Assembly (NCBI RefSeq): GCF_018623055.1 | Contig: NZ_CP076019.1 | Location: 2,999,516-3,063,515, forward strand | Length of the DNA: 64,000 bases | Direction of reading: 5' to 3' | DNA from: Halorubrum sp. 2020YC2 | GTDB taxonomy: Archaea > Halobacteriota > Halobacteria > Halobacteriales > Haloferacaceae | Part shown: piece by piece, positions 23,792 through 32,425 of the stretch | How the letters are laid out: each line of letters begins with the position of its first letter | How positions within the stretch are numbered: position 1 is the stretch's first letter | Position numbers and translations under genes: made by a program | The notes under the pieces: model-generated | Databases searched by the model: none | What the model was told of the DNA's origin: nothing | Seen by the model: only the letters and a program-made list of their open reading frames with translations

Positions 23792-24358
23792 GTGACCGCG
23801 CCGAGCCGCACGCTCGGCGTCGCCTTCTCTGACGACCGCGACGCGAGCCGCGCGGCCGGCGTCGTTGTCCGCGCCGACGGGACGCCCGACGGCTTCGCGT
23901 TCGCGCGGTGCACCGTCGGCGGCACGGACGCGACCGACGCGGTCGTCGACTGCTGGCGCGCGCTCGACCGCGAGGACGTCCGCCACGTCGCCTGCGCGGG
24001 CGTCGCGCCGGCGTGGTTCAACCTCCTCGACCTCCACCGACTCCGCGAGGCGCTCGACCGCCCCGTCTACGCCGTGAGCTACGAGGCGAGCCCCGGGCTC
24101 GAACCGGCGCTCCGCGAGGCGTTCGACGGCGACGCGCTCCACGACCGCCTCGCGACGTACCGGTCGCTCCCGCCCCGTGTCCCGGTCGACTCTCCGGAGT
24201 CCGGCGATCCCCGCTTCGTCCGCGCCGTCGGGGTCGACCCCGAGCGCGCCGCCGCGGCCGTCACGGGGCTCACCCGCGACGGCTTCCGGCGCTGCGAGCC
24301 GCTCCGGATCGCCGCCCTCGCGGCGAGCGCGCACCGCGAGGCGGCGGCGGGCGAGTGA
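23792..24358 (+). CDS. DUF99/UPF0215 family protein (predicted endonuclease dU)
   Basis: A 188-residue protein with the DUF99 pattern: LGVAFSDDRD at the start (DD pair), CTVGGTDATDAVV, the central AGVAPAWFNLLDLHRL and the VYAVSYEASPGLE segment. The family has an RNase H/endonuclease V-like fold and, as I recall, is labelled endonuclease dU in current databases. If so it cuts DNA near deoxyuridine. GTG starts right after the DUF5786 stop codon. The uracil-DNA glycosylase 50 bases downstream makes a base-deamination repair context likely (inference). Confidence 0.8.
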   Translation: MTAPSRTLGVAFSDDRDASRAAGVVVRADGTPDGFAFARCTVGGTDATDAVVDCWRALDREDVRHVACAGVAPAWFNLLDLHRLREALDRPVYAVSYEASPGLEPALREAFDGDALHDRLATYRSLPPRVPVDSPESGDPRFVRAVGVDPERAAAAVTGLTRDGFRRCEPLRIAALAASAHREAAAGE

Positions 24359-24407
24359 GCTTCGGATCGACCGACGCACCTTAGACGACCGCGCTCGGAT
24401 CCCGCGT

Positions 24408-25040
24408 ATGAGCGAACACGGCGGCGACGGCGCCGGTCTCGACGAGGAGCTCCGCCTGTCTGCCTGCGAGCGGTGTCCCGCGCTGGTCGAGTCGCGGAGC
24501 CGGATCGTCGACGGCGTCGGCCCGACGGACGCCGACCTGCTGTTCGTCGGTGAGGGTCCCGGCGCCACCGAGGACGAGGAGGGCGAGCCGTTCGTGGGGC
24601 GGTCCGGCGACGTGCTCGACGACGCGCTGCGCGACGCCGGGCTCGCCCGGGCAGACGTGCGGATCACGAACTGCGTGCGCTGCCGGCCGCCCGACAACCG
24701 CGACCCGACGACCGAGGAGCTGGCGAACTGCCGCGGCCACCTCGAAGCGGAGATCGACCGGCTCGACCCCGAGCTGCTGGTGACGCTCGGGAAGGTGCCG
24801 AGCGAACACCTCCTCGACCGGTCGGTTGCGATCACCGCGGAGTCGGGCGACGTGGTCGACGCGCGCCTCGCCGGCGAGTCGCGGCGGGTGCTCTTATCCG
24901 TCCACCCGGCGGCGACGCTGTACGACCGCAGCCAGCGCGACGGCTTCTTCGAGACGATAGCCCGGGCCGCCGAGCTGAGCGGCGTCGGGGACCGGGCGGG
25001 AGACGACGCCGACGGTCAGTCGCGGCTGGGTGAGTTCTGA
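24408..25040 (+). CDS. udg: Uracil-DNA glycosylase, family 4 (iron-sulfur)
   Basis: A 210-residue family 4 uracil-DNA glycosylase. Visible are the iron-sulfur pair LSACERCPAL, the GEGPGATEDEEGEPFVG substrate segment (motif A), a further cysteine pair in ITNCVRCRPPDNR, LLVTLGKVPSEHLL, and SVHPAATLYD (motif with the catalytic His). It removes uracil from DNA. The C-terminal 25 residues are a variable Gly/Asp tail. The start at the ATG at 24408 gives the usual family length. It follows the predicted endonuclease dU gene in the same direction. Confidence 0.92.
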   Translation: MSEHGGDGAGLDEELRLSACERCPALVESRSRIVDGVGPTDADLLFVGEGPGATEDEEGEPFVGRSGDVLDDALRDAGLARADVRITNCVRCRPPDNRDPTTEELANCRGHLEAEIDRLDPELLVTLGKVPSEHLLDRSVAITAESGDVVDARLAGESRRVLLSVHPAATLYDRSQRDGFFETIARAAELSGVGDRAGDDADGQSRLGEF

Positions 25041-25087
25041 TCCGTCGGTCGGCGCCCGCCCGACTGAGACGGTCGTCCACGATCTAT

Positions 25088-25112
25088 ATAGAAAACATAG
25101 AAAACGATTAGT
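25088..25112 (+). promoter_or_regulatory. phn operon promoter with tandem ATAGAAAAC repeats
   Basis: Two adjacent copies of ATAGAAAAC (25088-25096, 25097-25105) run directly into an AT-rich ACGATTAGTC that lies about 25-35 bases before the phnD ATG. Tandem operators abutting a TATA box suggest a transcription factor site; phosphate-related control is a guess. Confidence 0.5.
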
Positions 25113-25136
25113 CACCCGAGCGGAAGTGTAGTCTGT

Positions 25137-26144
25137 ATGTCCGACAACAGGTGGTCGGCGAACCGGCGAACGTTTGTCAAAACAGCGGGCGCGGCCGGCG
25201 CGATCGGTCTCGCGGGATGTTCCGGTAACGGCGGCACGTCGGGCGAGACCGACGGGACCCCGACGGCCCAGTTCATCCTGAACCCCGCAGAGGCGGACGT
25301 CGAGATCGAACAGCAGTACCAGCCGATGTTCGAGTACCTCGAGTCCGAGGTCGAAGTCGAGATCGAGGCCGACCGCGCGGAGAGCTACACCGCGACGCTC
25401 CAGTCGATGCGGAACGACCAGGGCGAGATCGCTGACATCTCCCCGTCGGCCGTCATCGCCGGCGAGGACGTGATCGACGTGGTCGGCATCCGAATCGCGT
25501 ACGGCGCGGCGCAGTACTTCTCGACTATCACGACGACGCCCGACAGCGGAATCGAGTCGCTCTCCGACCTCGAAGGGGAGCTCATCTACATGGGGGACAT
25601 CCTCTCGGTGTCCGGGACGCTCGTCCCGCTCACCGTCCTTCAGGACGCCGGTCTCGACGTCGGCAGCGCGCCCGACGGCGACGCGAACGACTTCAACGCG
25701 GAGTACTCGGACCACACCACCGCGCGCGAACAGATGGTCGAGCGCGACGACGTGATGGCGGCGACGACCGGCGCGTTCTCCTCCGCTCCCTACGTCCCGC
25801 AGGCGCAGTTCGAGGAGATGTCGCAGGACTTCGTCGACATCTCCGCCGAGTACGAGGGCGCCGGCGACGAGATCGAGTCGTCCGGCACCGAGCTCCAGCT
25901 GCTCTCCGTCTCCGACCCGCTCCCGCGGGCTCCGCTCGCGACCCGGTCCAGCTGGGACAGCCCCGTCAAGTCCGAGCTCGAGGAGGCCATCCTGAACGTG
26001 TCCGAGGACGACCTCAGTCACGGCGACGACTACGACGGGGAGCCGCTCTGGTTCACCGGCGTTCAGGAGGGAAGCATCGACGACTACGACCCGATCGCGA
26101 CGGTGCTCGACGAGCTCGGTCTCGAGTTCGAAGACCTTTCGTAA
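25137..26144 (+). CDS. phnD: Phosphonate-type ABC transporter substrate-binding lipoprotein
   Basis: A 335-residue periplasmic-type binding protein. N-terminal twin-arginine motif NRRTFVKTAG (Arg 10-11) and lipobox LAGC with Cys at 28, so it is Tat-exported and lipid-anchored. The body has PhnD-family features: FILNPAEADVEIEQQYQPMF, YTATLQSMRNDQGEIADISP, the FSTITTTPDSGIESLSDL segment and LSVSDPLPRAPLATR. It should capture phosphonate, phosphite or a related oxyanion; no C-P lyase genes are in the window, so the ligand is uncertain. It heads phnDCE. Confidence 0.87.
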   Translation: MSDNRWSANRRTFVKTAGAAGAIGLAGCSGNGGTSGETDGTPTAQFILNPAEADVEIEQQYQPMFEYLESEVEVEIEADRAESYTATLQSMRNDQGEIADISPSAVIAGEDVIDVVGIRIAYGAAQYFSTITTTPDSGIESLSDLEGELIYMGDILSVSGTLVPLTVLQDAGLDVGSAPDGDANDFNAEYSDHTTAREQMVERDDVMAATTGAFSSAPYVPQAQFEEMSQDFVDISAEYEGAGDEIESSGTELQLLSVSDPLPRAPLATRSSWDSPVKSELEEAILNVSEDDLSHGDDYDGEPLWFTGVQEGSIDDYDPIATVLDELGLEFEDLS

Positions 26145-26172
26145 CCACCCTCTCAACCTTCTCCCATAGCTA

Positions 26173-27018
26173 ATGAGTCGCATCACAGTTGACGGGGTGA
26201 CGAAGCGGTTCGGTGAGACCGTCGCGCTCGACGACGTCTCCTTCGAGGTTCCGCAGGGCGAGTTCGTCATCGTTCTCGGCGTCTCCGGGTCCGGAAAGTC
26301 GACGCTGCTTCGGTGTATGAACGCGCTCGCAACCCCCACCGAGGGCGAGATCAGAGTGGGGGACGACCCCGTCACGAGTCCCCGTGACGACATCGCGATG
26401 ATCTTCCAACAGCACAACATCATCGACCAGATGACCGCGTACTCCAACGCGCTCACCGGGTCGCTCAACCGGAACTCGTTCCTCGACTCGCTGCTCCAGC
26501 TACAGGACGAGGGGGACAAGCTGCAGGCGCTGGAGGCGCTCGAAACCGTTGGCCTGCTCGACGAGGCCCAACAGAGCGCGAAGCGCATGTCAGGGGGCCA
26601 ACAACAGCGGGTCGGCATCGCTCGGGCGCTGGTACAGGACCCGACGATCCTGCTGGCCGACGAGCCGGTCGCCAGCCTCGACCCGGGCTCCTCACAGCAG
26701 GTGATGGGGTACCTTCGCACCGCCGCGCGCAAGCGCGACTTGACGGCCGTCATCAGCCTCCACCAGGTGAACCTCGCCCGGAAGTTCGGCGAGCGCTTCA
26801 TCGGCCTCCGCGACGGGAAGAAGGTGTTCGACGGCTACCGCGACGAGTTCGACATGGACACTATCGACGAGATCTACGGGGACATCGACACGGAGGGAAT
26901 GTTCGCGCCCGACGAGGACCGCGACATCGACGACGAGAGCGAGTCGGCCGCCGAGGGCGGCTCCGGTGACGACGCCTCGTCGAAGCGCGGCGTCTCCAGC
27001 GGGGGGATGGGCCAGTGA
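26173..27018 (+). CDS. phnC: Phosphonate-type ABC transporter ATP-binding protein
   Basis: A 281-residue ABC ATPase. Walker A GVSGSGKST (about residues 38-46), Q-loop IFQQHNIIDQ, signature MSGGQQQRVGIARAL, Walker B ILLADEPVASLDPGS and H-loop ISLHQVN. These and its place between phnD and phnE assign it to the PhnC family. The C-terminal 30 residues form an acidic Ser/Gly-rich tail, a common haloarchaeal addition. Its stop overlaps the phnE start (GTGA). Confidence 0.9.
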   Translation: MSRITVDGVTKRFGETVALDDVSFEVPQGEFVIVLGVSGSGKSTLLRCMNALATPTEGEIRVGDDPVTSPRDDIAMIFQQHNIIDQMTAYSNALTGSLNRNSFLDSLLQLQDEGDKLQALEALETVGLLDEAQQSAKRMSGGQQQRVGIARALVQDPTILLADEPVASLDPGSSQQVMGYLRTAARKRDLTAVISLHQVNLARKFGERFIGLRDGKKVFDGYRDEFDMDTIDEIYGDIDTEGMFAPDEDRDIDDESESAAEGGSGDDASSKRGVSSGGMGQ

Positions 27019-27983
27019 GCTACGACGACGCCGTCCGCGACCGCTACGAGGCGATCGTGCTCGCCCGCCGCGTCAAGGCCCTCGTGATGGGCGTGGGGCT
27101 GATCGTCCTCGCGGCGGTGTTCTACTACGCGCTCACGTCCGTCGGCTTCTTCGAGGCGAACATCCCGGACTACCTCCCGAACTTCCTCGACGCGCTCCGC
27201 GACTTCTTCCCGTTCCTCGCGTCGTCGTTCCCGTTCATCGACCCGAGCGGCTTCGTCGCCTACTGGTCGTTCATCCAGGAACGGAACCTCATCTGGGGCG
27301 GGTTCGGCGGCGAGACGCCGCTCCTCGGTGAGGCCGGCATCACGCTCGCGATGGGGTTCGCCGGCACGGTCATGGGGTTCCCGCTCGCGCTGCTGTTCGG
27401 GATCCTCGGCTCCGGCCGCGTCACCCCGTTCCCCTTCAACTTCATCTTCCGCGGACTGATGTCCTCCATCCGCGCCATCCCGGCGCTGGTGTGGGGGCTC
27501 ATCTACATCCCGCTCGGCGGGATCGGTCCCGTCACCGCGACGCTCGCGATCGCGACCGACACCGTGGGCAACCTCGGGCGGCTGTTCACCGACGAACTCG
27601 AGGAGATCGAGGACGGCCCGATCGAGGCGATGGAGACGACCGGCGCGAACAAGCCGCAGACGATCACCTTCGGGATGCTCTCGCAGGTGACGACGCCTTT
27701 TATCGCGTGGACGCTGTACATCTTCGAGATCAACGTCCGGATCGCCGTCTCGCTCGGCATCATCGGCGGCGGCGGGCTCGGACAGGTGCTCTCCGTCCAG
27801 CAGGGGCTGTTCGCGTTCACCAACATGATGGCGACGATCCTCGTCATCCTCGTGTTGATCATCTCGGTGGAGATATTCTCACAGCGGATCCGCTCGACGC
27901 TCCGCGAGGGCGACGAGGCGCAGGGGATCGTGGCGCTGCTCATGGGCTTCCCGCAGCGGATGGCCGAGGCGGCGCTGAAGTGA
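27015..27983 (+). CDS. phnE: Phosphonate-type ABC transporter permease
   Basis: A 322-residue membrane protein starting with a GTG that overlaps the phnC stop. Several hydrophobic helices are visible; the cytoplasmic EAA loop is EAMETTGANKPQTITFGML, with the GANxxQ pattern of PhnE permeases, followed by VSLGIIGGGGLGQVL. It completes a canonical PhnDCE importer with only one permease gene, which would function as a homodimer. No obvious fourth gene follows. Confidence 0.88.
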   Translation: MSYDDAVRDRYEAIVLARRVKALVMGVGLIVLAAVFYYALTSVGFFEANIPDYLPNFLDALRDFFPFLASSFPFIDPSGFVAYWSFIQERNLIWGGFGGETPLLGEAGITLAMGFAGTVMGFPLALLFGILGSGRVTPFPFNFIFRGLMSSIRAIPALVWGLIYIPLGGIGPVTATLAIATDTVGNLGRLFTDELEEIEDGPIEAMETTGANKPQTITFGMLSQVTTPFIAWTLYIFEINVRIAVSLGIIGGGGLGQVLSVQQGLFAFTNMMATILVILVLIISVEIFSQRIRSTLREGDEAQGIVALLMGFPQRMAEAALK

Positions 27984-28073
27984 GGTGAGCGGGGTCGGTC
28001 CGCCCGCTCTCCGCCCGCGCGGCTCGGCTGTCGCAAGGGAAACCGACTTTTTCGTCCCCCTCCGAGAGGAGGT

Positions 28074-28733
28074 ATGAGCACCTTCGAACCGCCCGCGGAG
28101 ACGCTGGCGGACGTCGTCGTCGTCGACTACGGGCTCGGGAACCTCCGGTCCGCGACCCGCGGCTTGGAGCGGGCGGGCGCGGCCGTCGAGATCACCGACG
28201 ACCCGGAAGCGTTCGCGGCCGCCGACGGCGTCGTCCTCCCGGGCGTCGGCGCGTTCCGCGAGGGGATGGAGAACGCCGGCCCGCTGCGCGAGGCGCTGAC
28301 CGACCACGCCGAGGCCGGCCGGCCCCTCTTCGGGATCTGTCTCGGGATGCAGATGCTCCTGACGACGAGCGAGGAGGCCGACCACGAAGGCGAAGGCGAG
28401 GTGACGGGGCTCGATCTGGTGCCCGGGACCAACGTCCGGTTCGAGGTGGACCGCAAGGTGCCCCACATGGGATGGAACGAGCTCGAAATCGCGCGCGACC
28501 ACCCGATCGTCGATGGCGTCGACGGCGAGTACGCCTACTTCGTCCACTCCTACTACGCCGAGCCGGACGACCCGGACGCGGTCGTCGCGGCCGCGGACTA
28601 CGGCGTCGACTTCCCGGCGGTCGTCGCCAACGAGGCCGGCAACGTGTTCGGGACGCAGTTCCACCCCGAGAAGAGCGGCGAGACGGGGCTGCGGATTCTG
28701 CGGAACTTCGTCGAGTACTGCGCGGAGCGGTAG
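28074..28733 (+). CDS. hisH: Imidazole glycerol phosphate synthase glutaminase subunit
   Basis: A 219-residue class I glutamine amidotransferase. VVVDYGLGNLRSATRGLER opens the fold; the nucleophile Cys is in FGICLGMQMLL, the oxyanion region in VLPGVGAFREGM, the PHMGWNELE loop is specific to HisH, and the His-Glu pair is GTQFHPEKSG. It delivers ammonia to HisF for imidazole glycerol phosphate and AICAR formation. GAGAGGAGGT directly abuts the ATG, too close to act as an ordinary ribosome site. AT-rich CGACTTTTTC about 30 bases upstream is a likely TATA box, so it is separate from phnDCE. Confidence 0.95.
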   Translation: MSTFEPPAETLADVVVVDYGLGNLRSATRGLERAGAAVEITDDPEAFAAADGVVLPGVGAFREGMENAGPLREALTDHAEAGRPLFGICLGMQMLLTTSEEADHEGEGEVTGLDLVPGTNVRFEVDRKVPHMGWNELEIARDHPIVDGVDGEYAYFVHSYYAEPDDPDAVVAAADYGVDFPAVVANEAGNVFGTQFHPEKSGETGLRILRNFVEYCAER

Positions 28734-28747
28734 GCCGCGGGGTCTCT

Positions 28748-29761
28748 TTATAACTCGTCGTACGGGCCGGGCTTGGCCGCGGTCAGCCGGTCGACCTGCT
28801 CGTCCGAGAGGTCGATCGTCGCGGCCGCGAGGTTCTCGCGGAGCTGGTCGACGGTGCGGGCGCCGACGATGGGCGCGGTGACGCCGTCGCGGTGCGCGAG
28901 CCACGCGAGCGCGGTCTGCGCCGGGGAGGCGCCGACCTCGTCGGCCACGGCGTCCAACTCGTCGTGGACGTCGAAGTTTGCCTCGGTGAGGTACGCCTCC
29001 TGGAACCGGCTGGACTCGGCGGCCTTCGAGTCGTCCGGCAGGTCAGCGTCGCGGTCGTACTTCCCAGTCAAAAAGCCCTGCCCGAGCGGGCTCCACGGGG
29101 AGACGGCGAGGTTGCGCTGGCGCGCGAACTCCAAGTAATCTCCCTCGACCTCGCGGTCGACGAGGTTGTAGCGCGGCTGGAGCACCGTGAACGGCTCCCA
29201 GCCCTCGCTGCGCGCAATCTCGTTGGCCCGGGCGACCTTCCAGGCGTTCGGGCGGAGCGTGGAGGCGCCGAGGTAGTGGACCTTCCCGGACTCGACGAGC
29301 CCGTTCAGCGTCTTCATCAGCTCGCGGGCGGGCGTCTCGTCGTCCCAGCGGTGGATGTAGAGGACGTCGATGTAGTCGGTGTCGAGCCGGTCTAAGAGGG
29401 CGTCGACGCGGTGGCGGACGTTCTTGCGGTTCGTGCCCCGGCTGTTCGGGTCGCCGTCGCGGATCTGCCAGTACACCTTCGAGGCGACCGTGTAGCGCTC
29501 GCGGTCGCGCTCGGCCAGCCAGTCCCCGATCCAGCGCTCGCAGTCGCCGCCGCCGTACACGTCGGCGGTGTCGATGTAGCGCCCGCCGGCGGTCTCGTAG
29601 GCGTCGAGCAGCTCGTGGGCCCGCTCCTCGTCGATCTCCACGTTCCCCGCCTCGGTCACGCGGCCGAAGCGCCACGTGCCGAACTGGAGTTCGCTCGTCC
29701 GCAGGCCGGTCCGGCCGAGCGGCACGGTTCCCAGATCGATCTCGTCGAGTTCAGGCGTCAT
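28748..29761 (-). CDS. Aldo/keto reductase
   Basis: A 337-residue NADPH-dependent oxidoreductase of the AKR TIM-barrel fold. The catalytic tetrad is visible as Asp and Tyr in IDTADVYGGG, Lys in VASKVYW and His in YIHRWD. The nucleotide site near the C-terminus is VGARTVDQLRENLAA. It is close in character to the YajO/Kv-beta-like subgroup. Substrate unknown. Converges on hisH, 14 bases apart. Confidence 0.88.
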   Translation of the reverse strand: MTPELDEIDLGTVPLGRTGLRTSELQFGTWRFGRVTEAGNVEIDEERAHELLDAYETAGGRYIDTADVYGGGDCERWIGDWLAERDRERYTVASKVYWQIRDGDPNSRGTNRKNVRHRVDALLDRLDTDYIDVLYIHRWDDETPARELMKTLNGLVESGKVHYLGASTLRPNAWKVARANEIARSEGWEPFTVLQPRYNLVDREVEGDYLEFARQRNLAVSPWSPLGQGFLTGKYDRDADLPDDSKAAESSRFQEAYLTEANFDVHDELDAVADEVGASPAQTALAWLAHRDGVTAPIVGARTVDQLRENLAAATIDLSDEQVDRLTAAKPGPYDEL

Positions 29762-29841
29762 CGACGAACGCTACTCGCGGTCGACGCAAAAAGCCTCAGC
29801 AACCGGATGCGGTGTGGGAACGCGTCTCTCTCTCCGGGCGA

Positions 29842-29985
29842 CTACTCGCACGCAACGGCGAAGTGCTCCTCCGCCGCGGCCGCGGTGCACACCGGACACC
29901 CGGCGTCGAGTATCGTCTCCCGCATCGCGTCGTTGACCTCGATGGTCTGTTCGCAGTCCGGACAAGTGAAATGAACGGTGGTCAA
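29842..29985 (-). CDS. Small zinc-ribbon protein (DUF7560-like)
   Basis: A 47-residue protein with two CxxC pairs: TCPDC near the N-terminus and GCPVC near residue 30, forming a rubredoxin-like zinc ribbon. TTG at 29985 is chosen as the start because the strong TATA-like CCATTTATG (about 30022-30030) would place transcription start downstream of the in-frame ATG at 30027, and a CGAGAGG ribosome-site match lies 8 bases before the TTG. The 61-residue version from 30027 is the alternative. Resembles the haloarchaeal DUF7560 zinc-ribbon family from memory. Confidence 0.6.
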   Translation of the reverse strand: MTTVHFTCPDCEQTIEVNDAMRETILDAGCPVCTAAAAEEHFAVACE

Positions 29986-30090
29986 CGGCTTGGCCTCTCG
30001 TTTCTGCGGCACGCGGGCTGTGAACATAAATGGACGGTTCCGGGGCGTCGTCGTCCGCCGCGGTCCCGCGGCCGGCGGAGCGCCGCCCGG

Positions 30091-30846
30091 TCACTCCGTC
30101 CGCGGCACCGCGTACGCGCCGACGGCGAGGAACCCGGCGGCGAGCGCGGTCAACACGGCGAGGTCGGCGGCCCACGCGCCGCCCTCGAAGGTGATCGCTC
30201 GGGTCCCGCGAGCGAAGTACGTCAGCGGCGAGGCGGCGACCGCGGGCAGGAACCACTCGGGCAAAAGCGACGGCGTGACGAACGTCTCGGAGAGGAAGAG
30301 GAGGGGGAGCGCGACCGTGTTGCTCGCGGCGATCACCCCGTCCTGCGAGTCCGCGAGCGCGCCGAGGATCGCCCCGAGCCCGCAGAACAGCCCGACCGCG
30401 ACCGCGACGAAGACGGGGAGGGCGGCCAGCGCGGGCGAGACGACGAGCGTCGCGTCGGTCACCGCGAGGACGAGACCGAGGATGAGCAGGCTCGCGGCCC
30501 CGATGATACCGACGTTGACGAGCGTGTGCGCGAGCAGCCACTCGGCGCGGGAGAGCGGCGTGGTCGCCAGCTTCTCGAACCGCCCGCCGTCGCGGTGGCG
30601 CGCTATCTCGGAGCCGACCCGCGAGAGGGGCGTGAAGAGGACGACGACCGCGAGGTAGCCGGGGATGTAGTAGCCCGCCGGCTCCGCGAAGAGGCCGCCG
30701 CCGGTCGGCTGGGTCCGCACCAGCGCGCCGAAGATGACGACGAGGATGACCGGGAAGAAGAACGTGAAGAACACCGCCGTCCGGCGCCGGGTGAACGAGC
30801 GCGCCGCCGCGACCGCCTCCGTCCGGATCCGGCCGAGGCGGCTCAT
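30091..30846 (-). CDS. ABC-2 type transporter permease
   Basis: A 251-residue membrane protein with six predicted helices and the ABC-2 pattern: RRRTAVFFTFFFPVILVVIFG, RFEKLATTPLSRAEWLLAH between helices 2 and 3, then the conserved LPEWFLPAVAASPLTYFARG near the C-terminus. Its ATG overlaps the stop of the upstream ATPase gene (ATGA). Together they form an exporter of the drug/lipid type; substrate not determinable. Confidence 0.88.
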   Translation of the reverse strand: MSRLGRIRTEAVAAARSFTRRRTAVFFTFFFPVILVVIFGALVRTQPTGGGLFAEPAGYYIPGYLAVVVLFTPLSRVGSEIARHRDGGRFEKLATTPLSRAEWLLAHTLVNVGIIGAASLLILGLVLAVTDATLVVSPALAALPVFVAVAVGLFCGLGAILGALADSQDGVIAASNTVALPLLFLSETFVTPSLLPEWFLPAVAASPLTYFARGTRAITFEGGAWAADLAVLTALAAGFLAVGAYAVPRTE

Positions 30847-31907
30847 CGCTCGCCCTCCGCATCGGCTCTCTCGGCGCTCTCGGTCAGCGCTCCCCCGTCT
30901 CCCCGGCGCGCGTACTCCTCGCCGGTGAGCCGCAGGTACACGTCTTCCAGCGACGGCTCCGACCACGAGAGCGAGTCGAACGCGACCCCGGCGCCGTCGA
31001 GCGCGTCGACCGCGGCGCCGATGGACTCGGGCCGCACGCCGCGCACCCGAAGCCCCTCCTCGGTCGCCTCGACGGTCGGATCGGTCCCGAGGCGGTCGCG
31101 GACGCCGGCCGCGACGGCCTCGACGACCCCGTCGGTCGCCGGCGCGGCGGTCGTGGCGTCGAGTCGCGGGTCGCCGCCGTGCTCCGCGACGAGCCGGTCC
31201 GGCGCCCCGCTCGCGATCACTCGGCCGTCGCGCAGCAGCGCGGCCCGGTCCGCGAGCCGCTCGACCTCGTCCATCGCGTGGCTCGTGAGGAAGACCGTCG
31301 TCCCCCCGGCCGCGAGCCGCTCGATCAGCCGGTGGATCGCCCGCCGGCCGGCGGGGTCGATCCCGGTCGTCGGCTCGTCGAGGAACAGCAGGTCGGGGTC
31401 GTTGACGACGGCGGTCGCGACGCAGGTCCGGCGCTTCTGGCCGCCCGAGAGCGTCTCGTACCAGGCATCCGCGTCGTCGGCCATTCCCACGTCTTCGAGG
31501 ACCGCCTCGGTGTCGCGGGCCGCGTCGTACAGCCCGCCGTAGTAGTCGACCAGTTCGCGGGCCGTGAGCCGCGCGGGCGGGTCGAACGACTGCGGGAGCA
31601 GCCCGATCCGGGCGGGGTCGACGTCCCGCGGCCGCTCCCCGAAGACGCGCAGGTCGCCCTCGGCCTCGGTGGTCCCCGTCAGCGCGCGCACCAGCGTCGT
31701 CTTCCCGGCGCCGTTCGGGCCGATCAGCCCGAACACCTCGCCGGCCGCGACGTCGAGGTCGACCCCGTCGAGCGCGTCGACGTCGCCGTACGACTTCCGA
31801 ACGCCCTCACCGCCGACAACGGGGTCGGCCGCGGGGCCGGCGGAGGGATCCGCCGCGGCGGCTCCCCCGGCCGCGTCGACCGCGGCGTCGGTCGCTGTCT
31901 CGTCCAT
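30843..31907 (-). CDS. ABC-2 type transporter ATP-binding protein
   Basis: A 354-residue ABC ATPase. Walker A GPNGAGKTT, Q-loop LLPQSFDP, signature LSGGQKRRTCVATAVV, Walker B LLFLDEPTTGIDP and H-loop TSHAMDE are all present. The N-terminal 30 residues are an Ala/Asp-rich extension and the C-terminus carries a DUF4162-like regulatory tail. It pairs with the downstream permease by a four-base overlap. The ATG at 31907 was chosen over an upstream in-frame start. A copy of the dispersed element lies immediately upstream, between this promoter and folC-folP. Confidence 0.88.
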   Translation of the reverse strand: MDETATDAAVDAAGGAAAADPSAGPAADPVVGGEGVRKSYGDVDALDGVDLDVAAGEVFGLIGPNGAGKTTLVRALTGTTEAEGDLRVFGERPRDVDPARIGLLPQSFDPPARLTARELVDYYGGLYDAARDTEAVLEDVGMADDADAWYETLSGGQKRRTCVATAVVNDPDLLFLDEPTTGIDPAGRRAIHRLIERLAAGGTTVFLTSHAMDEVERLADRAALLRDGRVIASGAPDRLVAEHGGDPRLDATTAAPATDGVVEAVAAGVRDRLGTDPTVEATEEGLRVRGVRPESIGAAVDALDGAGVAFDSLSWSEPSLEDVYLRLTGEEYARRGDGGALTESAERADAEGER

Positions 31908-31978
31908 GGCCCGACTGCGGCCGCGGTGCGCGTAAGGGTTGCTCTTCGGCGGCGACACGGCCCGATCAATCAACTTCG

Positions 31979-32240
31979 GCGCGTGCCGACGAGCGCCCGC
32001 AGGGCGCGAGTCGCACGCGCGAGGGACGCCGCGAGCGGAGCGAGCGGCGAGGCTGGGGAGGCGTGAGGTGCGGGGCGGTGCCGTGCGGGGTGGGACTCAA
32101 AGGGGCAGTCGCGAGGCGGGCGCAGGCGACACAAGCACCGCAACGAGTGAGCACAGCGAACGAGTGAGGAGCGCAGCGAGCGTGCGCCCGCCTCGCAGCT
32201 GGGGCTTTGGAGATGTTCGCCGCTGGTCCACAGTCAGCCG
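31979..32240 (-). repeat. Dispersed structured element, copy C
   Basis: Minus-strand orientation, between divergent genes. In plus coordinates: hairpin 3 arms 31979-31986 and 32013-32020 with an inner GCGCCC/GGGCGC hairpin; hairpin 2 arms 32027-32032 and 32044-32049 (CGCCGC/GCGGCG, different from copies A, D, E and F); core at about 32048-32069; CAAAG 32098-32102 and stem 1 arms 32106-32124 and 32183-32201 (17 of 19 pairs) closed by CTTTG 32205-32209. The inner stem differs from copy A by paired changes. The TATA-like TTTTTAAG (32230-32237) is about 9 bases nearer than in the other copies. A degenerate GGGACTTCGG starts exactly 57 bases from the GGGGCTTTGG box. The rest of the gap to 32425 holds a likely folC-folP TATA region near 32391-32403. 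Confidence 0.8.
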
Positions 32241-32425
32241 TTTTTAAGCGGGTGATTGGGACTTCGGCCGTCGTCGTGGTTCCGAGACCGACCTAGTCCG
32301 GTCTCGCGCTCAGAGCGCCGACGATTGCGCTCTCGACACCGACCGAGTCTCACCCGCTCTCCGCGCGATCGCCTCCCCCGTCCCGGTCCGTTACCCCTAA
32401 GCGACGCGCTCCCGATTCACGGCGT

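Noticed and set aside
28062..28074. GAGAGGAGGT before hisH as a ribosome-binding site
   Set aside because: It directly touches the ATG with no spacer, so it cannot pair in the normal way; the AT-rich box upstream suggests a leaderless or short-leader message.
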